Shown: positions 57,881 to 64,000 of the stretch, one piece after another
How positions within the stretch are numbered: the stretch's first letter is position 1
Layout: every line of letters begins with the position of its first letter
NCBI GenBank assembly: GCA_016933535.1
Contig: JAFGAS010000052.1
Coordinates: 1-64,000, forward strand
Length of the DNA: 64,000 nt
Source of the DNA: Candidatus Zymogenaceae bacterium
Lineage (GTDB): Bacteria > Desulfobacterota > Zymogenia > Zymogenales > Zymogenaceae
Direction: 5' to 3'
Translations under genes and position numbers: made by a program
The notes under the pieces: generated by a model
Database searches by the model: none
Told to the model about the DNA's origin: nothing
The model's input: only the letters and a program-made list of their open reading frames with translations

Positions 57881-60541
57881 TCAACCCCCTGTTCGGGTAA
57901 GATATCGTTTTATCTTGTCCGTAAAACTGTTGGCAACCGGACCCGGGGCGTAGTATTTGACGGGACGTTTCCCTTCGTCTTCCGTGAATTTGGATAAGAC
58001 GTTTTCGTGGGTGAGCAGTTCGATGGCGTTCTGGAAGTTCATCCTGGAGAGGGCCTCGATACGGGTGATCTCTTTCTTCTTGAGCATCCGTTGCCCGGTC
58101 ACGTTTATTCGTTTCAGCAGGTCCCGCTCGCTCCTGAGTCCCCTCGTGATGTAGTTCTGTAACGCCTCCGAGGTTACGAGATAAGATTCGATATAATTAC
58201 GGATCAACTCGGAAAAATAGAGGAGGATATCCCACCCCGTTTCGGCGACCGTGATAACGCCGTTGTCCCGGTCGATATAGCCGTGGCGCGTGAAGTAGTC
58301 CAGGGCCTGATTGACGCGCTGCTCGTCCGTAAACTCAAGGTCATAGATAAACTCGTATTTAAAGAGTTTCCTAACATAGGTGTAGTCGGCGATAATCTGA
58401 TCGTATGTTGTGCCGCCGCTTTCGCCCGACAGGATCGACGTGGCCACGAAAGAGGCGGGAATAAAGAAATGGAGGATATTGTTCTTATAAAACTCGAGGG
58501 TGAGCCGCTTTTCCTCCGGAACGAAGAAAACCTTTTCAAAATCGGGCTCGTCCGATTCTCCCTTGATCTCCTGGATAAGGTTTTCCTCTCTCAGCGTGTT
58601 GAGGGCCTCGTTAATGGCGGCGGACGGATTATTCAGGACGTTGGAAAAACGAATTCTGAAGGAAGAGAGCCAGCCCATAAAGATGCGGCAGATTTGTATC
58701 AATTCGTCATGGGTCAGGGCTCCCTGGGGGCTCGCCAGGAAAGCGGCGGAAACAAGGTTGACGGTCGATACAACGCTGATCTGATTGATCGAGTAGACGA
58801 CCCGATAGGCGAGGTCATACTGGAGCTGGTCCATCTGGGATTTCGGGATCGTTTCTCGGTTATATCCGGTAGCCTCTATGAGGCCCTTGAGGGAGATCGG
58901 ATCATTAAAGGCGATATAGACACGGCCGTATCGTTTCTTGAGGAGGCTCCTGCTTTTAATCAAAGACCAGAGGGTCTCCTTCTTCTTGACGGCCCCGCCC
59001 ATCTCGCTGATATACGAAGACTCCTCCACGATCCGGTCGTATCCGATAAATATCGGCACAAAGGAGATATCCTCGACGGCCCCGGACAGGTAGGCGTCGG
59101 TGATGATCGACAGCAGCCCCAGCTTGGGCATGACGAGTTTCCCGGTCCTCGATCGCCCTCCTTCGATGAAGAACTCAACGCTGAATCCCTCCGAAAGGAT
59201 CGTCTTGACATAGGTTGAAAAGACGATCGGATAGAGGGGATCTCCCCGAAACGTCCGCTTCAGGAAAAAGGCCCCGGACTTCCTGAAGATGTGTCCAAGG
59301 GGGAAAAACGAAAGGTTGATCCCCGCGGCGATGTGAGGCGGAGTGAGGTTATTGTGAAGGAAAACCTGAGAGAGCACGAGGTAGTCAACGTGGCTCTTAT
59401 GGCACGGCATGATGACCAGCGAAGACTTCTTGGCCGCCTCCCGCACCTTATTGAGTCCCTCTTGATCGATGTCAAATCCGTTGAAGATGTTGTTCCACAT
59501 CCAGCTCACGACGGCGTCGAACACCTGGATATAGAATATATTATAATCGGCGGCGATTTCATCCAGGTAGGTGACCGCCCGCCTCCTGAGGGCGCGTATC
59601 GGTTCCCGGGTGACCTCTGAGATGTTCTGGACTCGTTTCTGGAATTCGTCGTCCCACAGCACCATCTCCATGATCTCGAGGCGGCTTTTAAGAATCGGTC
59701 CCTTGATAAGGCGCTCTTCGCGCTCAATGTTGTCAAGCAGCATCCGCCGCAGGTCGTAGGATACTTCGCCGTCGACCACGTCGTGCTTTTGCGCGAGGAA
59801 ATCCTTGAGGTTAATGGGGTCGCCGATCTTAACGAAGGCCCGTCGGTAATTGGCCAAAAAGACGATGATTCTGCGTAAAAGACCGGGCCCTTCCCTGGGG
59901 CCGAAGAGCACGTCGAAGATCCCCTTTCTGGCGGTGTCGGGCCGCTTATGGTAGATGATGATATGGGGGATAATGTAGATCGTTCGGTCCATCACCTTTT
60001 GCGCGCGCAGGAGATACACCACGGGATCGTCGGTTTCCTTAAGGGCGAACCGCTTCAGGAGGCCGGTGGGGTGTCTCAGAAAGAGGATGGAGCTGTGCCC
60101 TTCCTGGCTCATCCTCCTGACATAGTCCGTGTGGTAGGGATTGGGTGACTCGATCCCCTCGATAAAGCAGTAGAGCTTGGAAAGCAGAATTCTGGCGGCC
60201 GATGTAATCGACTGCCACCAGATCATGTTGATGAAATTCCCGAATACCGGATAGGGAAGTCCCTCGATGTAGTAACGGTGCTGGAAGAAGAGGAAATCAA
60301 GGGAAGACCGGTTTTTCTGCGCGTAGATAATCGTTCCCTTCTTGGAAAGCTCGCGAATTGTCTTTTTATCCTCCTTGGGTATGGAGACCCGGGGAGCGAA
60401 GTAATTGAAGACGAGGCTGACGAGCGTGTTTTTCGGTTCACCCAGATAGGATGTATAGTAGTTGAGGTGGTTTCCCAGGAACATCATGATAAGGGTGAGA
60501 ATCTTCTCTTTGATGCCGCGCTTTCTTTGGCTATTATCCAT
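57881..60541 (-). CDS. plsB: Glycerol-3-phosphate acyltransferase, PlsB type
   Basis: An 886-residue membrane-associated acyltransferase that puts the first acyl chain on glycerol 3-phosphate. The second half carries the blocks HKSHVD (His381 to Asp386), [27 protein letters not shown] and [10 protein letters not shown] in the PlsB order. An N-terminal region (NRSSLD, 77-82; FLRHPTG near 155) looks like a degenerate first acyltransferase with Asn in place of the catalytic His. About 80 residues longer than E. coli PlsB. PlsB in the absence of plsX is consistent with the fab cluster. Start at 60541 lacks a clear ribosome site. Confidence 0.9.
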   Translation of the reverse strand: MDNSQRKRGIKEKILTLIMMFLGNHLNYYTSYLGEPKNTLVSLVFNYFAPRVSIPKEDKKTIRELSKKGTIIYAQKNRSSLDFLFFQHRYYIEGLPYPVFGNFINMIWWQSITSAARILLSKLYCFIEGIESPNPYHTDYVRRMSQEGHSSILFLRHPTGLLKRFALKETDDPVVYLLRAQKVMDRTIYIIPHIIIYHKRPDTARKGIFDVLFGPREGPGLLRRIIVFLANYRRAFVKIGDPINLKDFLAQKHDVVDGEVSYDLRRMLLDNIEREERLIKGPILKSRLEIMEMVLWDDEFQKRVQNISEVTREPIRALRRRAVTYLDEIAADYNIFYIQVFDAVVSWMWNNIFNGFDIDQEGLNKVREAAKKSSLVIMPCHKSHVDYLVLSQVFLHNNLTPPHIAAGINLSFFPLGHIFRKSGAFFLKRTFRGDPLYPIVFSTYVKTILSEGFSVEFFIEGGRSRTGKLVMPKLGLLSIITDAYLSGAVEDISFVPIFIGYDRIVEESSYISEMGGAVKKKETLWSLIKSRSLLKKRYGRVYIAFNDPISLKGLIEATGYNRETIPKSQMDQLQYDLAYRVVYSINQISVVSTVNLVSAAFLASPQGALTHDELIQICRIFMGWLSSFRIRFSNVLNNPSAAINEALNTLREENLIQEIKGESDEPDFEKVFFVPEEKRLTLEFYKNNILHFFIPASFVATSILSGESGGTTYDQIIADYTYVRKLFKYEFIYDLEFTDEQRVNQALDYFTRHGYIDRDNGVITVAETGWDILLYFSELIRNYIESYLVTSEALQNYITRGLRSERDLLKRINVTGQRMLKKKEITRIEALSRMNFQNAIELLTHENVLSKFTEDEGKRPVKYYAPGPVANSFTDKIKRYLTRTGG

Positions 60542-60933
60542 AGTACGTTAAATTACCCGATTAACAGACATTATACCTGGAAATACTCTCATTCGCTCCG
60601 ACGCTAACATGCACCGGCGAAAAAGTCAAGGACAATAGGCCGTGGGCCAACGCCCTTGTGATGAAGGCTCATGATACCTTTTGCCCGAAGGGGGCCGGCG
60701 ATCCGCGCCTTCGGCCATGGCGCCGGTATGCTCGAAGAGACGGATCGGATCGTCTCGGTGAGGTGAGCCCTGCGCCGTGCCCGCCCCGTTAGCCCGCCGC
60801 TTCCCGCCGGAGCACCCGAATGTATTGGTGCGTAAGGGACTCCCGGATGCCACTATTGTCGGTTTAAACCGGTAAACGGGTTTTCTTGGGGGAAATAGGC
60901 GCTAATAGATGAGCATATGATACGTAATAATTC
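60542..60933. other. Intergenic region before ilvD
   Basis: About 390 bases between the divergent plsB and ilvD genes. It is GC-rich in the middle with several short open frames that lack ribosome sites. A TATAAT on the minus strand (near 60571) may belong to the plsB promoter, but no good -35 box pairs with it. Nothing else was recognised. Confidence 0.5.
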
Positions 60934-60963
60934 TTTACAAAACAAAAGCCCGGCTGGTATAAT
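60934..60963 (+). promoter_or_regulatory. Promoter of ilvD
   Basis: TTTACA (60934-60939), 18 bases, TATAAT (60958-60963), about 22 bases before the ATG at 60986, leaving a short leader with GGAGG. Confidence 0.65.
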
Positions 60964-60985
60964 CCACTAAATTTCGGAGGTTTGT

Positions 60986-62644
60986 ATGAGAAGCGACAGG
61001 ATGAAACGGGGCCTCGAAAAAGCGCCGCACCGCGCCCTCTTCAAAGCTATGGGATATACTGACAGCGAGATAGCGCGGCCCATGGTGGGGATCGTTAATA
61101 CCCAAAACGAAATCGTACCCGGACACATCCATCTCAATACCCTGGCCGACGCCGTAAAGGCGGGCGTCAGGATCATGGGGGGGACTCCCATCGAGTTTCC
61201 GACGATCGGTGTTTGCGACGGGATAGCGATGAACCACGAGGGGATGAAGTATTCGCTGGCCAGCCGTGAGTTGATAGCCGACTCCGTCGAGGTGATGGCC
61301 ATGGCCCACCCCTTCGACGGATTGGTGATGATCCCCAATTGCGACAAGATCGTGCCCGCCATGTTGATGGCGGCCCTGCGGCTGAATATCCCGTCGATTA
61401 TCGTCAGCGGAGGGCCGATGATGGCCGGTATCCACCGCGATAAGGAAATCGACCTCATCACCGTATTCGAGGGAGTGGGTAAGGTCGCGGTGGGGGAAAT
61501 GAGCGAAGACGAGTTGGTCAAGATCGAAGACGCCGCCTGCCCCGGATGCGGATCGTGCGCCGGTATGTTCACCGCCAACTCGATGAACTGTCTGACGGAG
61601 GCGCTCGGAATGGGATTGCCCGGAAACGGGACTATCCCCGCGGTGGAGGCCGCCCGCGTCCGCCTGGCAAAAAAAGCGGGACAGACCATCATGAAACTCA
61701 TCGAAAAAAAGATCCTCCCCCGGGATATCGTGACGATGGCGGCCTTACGGAACGCCATTACCGTTGATATGGCCCTCGGGTGCTCCACCAACACGGTGCT
61801 CCACCTGCCGGCCGTCGCCGCGGAGGCGGGGATTGAATTGTCGCTTGATCTCTTTGACGAAATCAGCAAGAAGACGCCCCATCTTGTCAACCTCTCCCCG
61901 TCCGGCCCCCATCACCTCCATGACCTTGCCCGCGCCGGGGGGGTCCAGGCGATCATGGCGATACTGAGCGGGGCGGGCCTGATCGATACCTCGGTGACTA
62001 CCGTCAACATTACCCCCCTGTCTCATAACCTCGTCGGGGCCGAAGTGTTCGACACGGACGTTATCAGGACAATCAATAATCCGTACCATAAGGAGGGGGG
62101 AATCGCCATCCTTCGGGGCAACTTGGCCCCCGACGGTGCGGTGGTAAAGCAGTCGGGCGTGGATGAACGTATGATGAAGAACACCGGGCCAGCCCGGGTC
62201 TTCGAGTCCGAAGAGGAGGCCGTAACCGCGATTCTGGCCGGCCGCATAGTCAAGGGAGACGTCGTTGTTGTCCGCTACGAGGGACCGAAGGGCGGACCGG
62301 GAATGAGGGAGATGCTCACCCCCACGTCGGTCATTGCGGGGATGGGGCTCGATAGGGACGTGGCGCTCATAACCGACGGGCGGTTCTCGGGGGGAACCCG
62401 CGGGGCGGCCATAGGCCACGTCTCCCCGGAGGCGGCCGAGGGTGGTGTTATTGCGCTGGTTAGAGACGGCGATATCATTGAAATCGACATAACCGGCCGG
62501 CGTCTGGATCTGAAGGTATCGGATGATGAGTTGAAAAAGAGGCGGCAGCAATGGACGGCCCCGAAGCCGAAGATAACGACGGGTTATCTGGCGCGATATG
62601 CGCGGGCGGTAACGTCGGCCTCCACCGGTGCGGTAATAAAATAG
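60986..62644 (+). CDS. ilvD: Dihydroxyacid dehydratase
   Basis: A 552-residue Fe-S dehydratase of valine and isoleucine synthesis. [49 protein letters not shown] and [16 protein letters not shown] are family blocks, with three Cys for the cluster. CDKIVPA replaces the common CDKxxPG. GGAGG precedes the ATG. The TPP enzyme at 23855 is not likely to be its acetolactate partner. Confidence 0.95.
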   Translation: MRSDRMKRGLEKAPHRALFKAMGYTDSEIARPMVGIVNTQNEIVPGHIHLNTLADAVKAGVRIMGGTPIEFPTIGVCDGIAMNHEGMKYSLASRELIADSVEVMAMAHPFDGLVMIPNCDKIVPAMLMAALRLNIPSIIVSGGPMMAGIHRDKEIDLITVFEGVGKVAVGEMSEDELVKIEDAACPGCGSCAGMFTANSMNCLTEALGMGLPGNGTIPAVEAARVRLAKKAGQTIMKLIEKKILPRDIVTMAALRNAITVDMALGCSTNTVLHLPAVAAEAGIELSLDLFDEISKKTPHLVNLSPSGPHHLHDLARAGGVQAIMAILSGAGLIDTSVTTVNITPLSHNLVGAEVFDTDVIRTINNPYHKEGGIAILRGNLAPDGAVVKQSGVDERMMKNTGPARVFESEEEAVTAILAGRIVKGDVVVVRYEGPKGGPGMREMLTPTSVIAGMGLDRDVALITDGRFSGGTRGAAIGHVSPEAAEGGVIALVRDGDIIEIDITGRRLDLKVSDDELKKRRQQWTAPKPKITTGYLARYARAVTSASTGAVIK

Positions 62645-62799
62645 CCGCGTGTCGCCGCGAAGGGCCGCCGGTGCCGCGGAAGGAACACGGGATCGGCCGA
62701 TGAACGGCACGCGATCGCCGCGGCGGTCTGATCATATTTTCTTTCCATACCCATGACGGATGAGCGGTTGTCGTTATGAATGAAAGACGGAAGGTCGGC

Positions 62800-63121
62800 A
62801 TGAGGGGCCGGGTGATCGCCTCCCTGTTCATGCTTTTTTCCTTCTGCCTGCTGATCCCCTCGGGGATCCTGCTCCACGTCTTTACTCCCGACGGGTTTGA
62901 CACGCGGGTGCACGCCCTGATGACGATTCACAACGTCTGTGCCATTATCTTCGTCATATCGGGGGCTTGCCCACCTTGTCTTCAACCGAAAATCGGTGCT
63001 GTCGTATTTTAGGCGCAAGTATGACGAATATCGCGCCCCCAGCAGGGAGATAATACTGGTTGCGGCCGTCTTTACGGCGCTGCTTGCGGTGGCGCTCCTG
63101 CACATCGTCCTGCTTGGATAA
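62800..63121 (+). pseudogene. DUF4405-like membrane protein, frameshifted
   Basis: Two overlapping frames join if one G of the five-G run at 62961-62965 is removed. The repaired protein has 106 residues, three membrane helices and the DUF4405 pattern: VIASLFMLFSFCLLIPSGIL, MTIHNVCAIIFVISG then LAHLVFNRKSVLSYFRRK, and a last helix. His residues in helices 2 and 3 could ligate haem in this family. GGAAGG precedes the ATG at 62800 (an earlier ATG is at 62776). Either a sequencing slip or a true frameshift, possibly phase variable. Confidence 0.72.
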
Positions 63122-63209
63122 CTAAGAAGGCTCGTCATAGAAGCAAATGGCCGGTGCTCAACGCCGGCCGTGGTGCCGGCCGTGTGCCGGATGGGGGAGT
63201 GGCTGCGTT

Positions 63210-63668
63210 ATGGAATCGATCACCGTGCGGAGGGACGACTACGAGATAAGCTCTGACAGGAAGCGGCTCGATCGGAGTTTTATCGGCGCTTTTCTGGCCG
63301 ACGTGTCCTACTGGGCCCGGGATATTCCCCGCGAGGTCGTGGATCGATCGATCGAGCATTCGCTTTGTTTCGGCGTCTATCATCGGGACGGCCCGCAGGT
63401 CGGCTTCGCGAGGGCCATCACGGACTGTGCCACCTTTGCGCGCCTGGCGGACATCTTCATCGAGGAATCTCACCGGGGACGCGGCCTCGGCAAATGGCTG
63501 GTCGAGACGGTGCTGGCGCATCCGGGCCTGGCGGGGCTTCGCATGATATCCCTGGGAACGCAGGACGCCCACGCGCTGTACGAGCGGTACGGGTTTGTGA
63601 GGGTGGCCGATACGGCGCTGGCCGGGACTCTGATGGTCATCCATTGTCCTGATGTTTATAAAAGATAG
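63210..63668 (+). CDS. GNAT family N-acetyltransferase
   Basis: A 152-residue acetyltransferase. The acetyl-CoA loop is ESHRGRGLGKWLVE; DYEISSDRKRLDRSFI and GFARAITDCATFARLADIFI lie before it, and YERYGFVRV near the end. GGGAG lies 12 bases before the ATG at 63210, and an in-frame start further upstream has a less likely tail. Substrate unknown. Confidence 0.87.
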   Translation: MESITVRRDDYEISSDRKRLDRSFIGAFLADVSYWARDIPREVVDRSIEHSLCFGVYHRDGPQVGFARAITDCATFARLADIFIEESHRGRGLGKWLVETVLAHPGLAGLRMISLGTQDAHALYERYGFVRVADTALAGTLMVIHCPDVYKR

Positions 63669-63715
63669 GGTGGCGGAGGGCAAGGGCCCGGCCTGTCGCC
63701 GGGGCCGCGTTAGTA

Positions 63716-64000
63716 CTACTTTACCATGATTATCAGCGCCGCCCGCTCCAGGCGGTCAAAGGAAGGGAGCGCTGCGGCGACAAGCCCCGCTGGGGATACC
63801 GAACTGTTAGAGACCCTCATCACGGTTCCCCGGGGGGTGCAAAGCTCCATCCCCAACGGTGTTGTTACCGTCGCGGCCAGGAAAGTGCCGTCGGCGGAGA
63901 AAAGGGACGCGCCATCGCCGGAGATGACGATAGACGAGATGAGTTTTCCCTGCGGGTCGATGAACTCGACGTCGTTTGTCCGGCTCACGATTCTGAACAG
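63716..64000 (-). CDS. Partial gene of unknown function, cut by the right edge
   Basis: The frame is open from the stop at 63716 to the window end; a GTG at 63988 is an in-frame start, but the frame reads on beyond it (LFRIV before SRTNDVEF). The visible 95 residues have a repetitive beta pattern: FIDPQGKLISSIVISGDGAS, LFSADGTFLAATVTTP, MELCTPRGTVMRV. That looks like a beta-meander or solenoid edge. No family assigned. Confidence 0.5.
   Translation of the reverse strand: MFRIVSRTNDVEFIDPQGKLISSIVISGDGASLFSADGTFLAATVTTPLGMELCTPRGTVMRVSNSSVSPAGLVAAALPSFDRLERAALIIMVK

Noticed and set aside
60700-60880. Palindromic stretches (for example CGGTTTAAACCGG) in the plsB-ilvD gap
   Set aside because: Short and without a matching second copy or T-run; not enough to call an operator or terminator.
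1-64000. CRISPR arrays, prophage genes, complete insertion sequences or replication origins
   Set aside because: No regularly spaced repeats, transposase, integrase, capsid or dnaA/repA-type genes were found on either strand.

Overview
The window reads as chromosomal DNA of an uncultured anaerobic or microaerophilic Gram-negative bacterium, most likely of the deltaproteobacterial/Desulfobacterota type. Four things point there. (1) The run rpmF ... fabD-fabG-acpP-rpiB-glyA-dCMP deaminase-nrdR-ribD-ribE-ribBA-ribH-nusB follows an order I know from Geobacter-like genomes. (2) Oxygen-sensitive-lifestyle genes are present: rubrerythrin, a ferritin-like protein, an FprA flavodiiron protein and a radical SAM AmrS enzyme. 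(3) There is a tungstate-type ABC transporter next to a full set of molybdopterin genes. (4) Lipoproteins, RlpA and a PlsB acyltransferase imply an outer membrane. The taxonomic call is inference; no rRNA is present.

Layout. 1-5,000: accessory ground with a C39-like secreted protein, a small lipoprotein whose 3' end and terminator are duplicated, two nitronate-monooxygenase paralogs, and intergenic DNA rich in hairpins and dispersed palindromes. 5,000-11,100: leftward conserved hypothetical, acyl-CoA ligase, leucyl aminopeptidase and a UvrD-like helicase. 11,200-14,000: a Tat-exported metallophosphoesterase flanked by an intact and a truncated copy of a small unknown protein. 14,250-20,900: ECF S component, a CsgG/FlgO-like plus FG-GAP-like exported protein, tRNA-Met(CAU), a leftward operon of hydroxyacid dehydrogenase, PCC-domain protein and D-serine dehydratase, and AmrS. 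20,980-27,400: a TetR-controlled operon (SDR, TPP enzyme, SLC13 transporter, DUF819 membrane protein) with two matching palindromic operators. 27,500-32,250: a self-regulated Fur/PerR-type regulator, two small conserved genes, then rubrerythrin and a ferritin-like/FprA/flavin reductase operon, an oxidative and nitrosative stress island.

32,570-35,220: a deoxyribosyltransferase-fold protein, a dual-specificity phosphatase and a tandem HAD-HAD fusion. 35,249-43,080: one leftward operon tupB-tupC-moeA-moeA/PBP-moaA-moaC-MOSC-mogA, with overlapping genes and a long leader holding a probable Moco/tungsten-cofactor riboswitch. 43,140-54,110: the divergent rightward operon DUF177-rpmF-fabK-fabD-fabG-acpP-rpiB-glyA-comEB-nrdR-ribDE-ribBA-ribH-nusB. 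In it a FabK enoyl reductase stands where plsX and fabH usually sit, and fabF is absent; a PlsB-type acyltransferase at 57.9-60.5 kb is consistent with a PlsX-independent start of phospholipid synthesis. 54,250-64,000: two alpha/beta hydrolases, a second flavin reductase, rlpA, plsB, ilvD, a frameshifted DUF4405 gene, a GNAT acetyltransferase and a gene cut by the right edge.

No CRISPR array, prophage, intact insertion sequence or plasmid origin was seen. The points I consider most worth following are the hairpin-dense intergenic RNA candidate (4.6-5.0 kb), the TetR operon of unknown substrate, the riboswitch-led tungsten/molybdenum operon that lacks a tupA gene, and the rearranged fatty-acid cluster.
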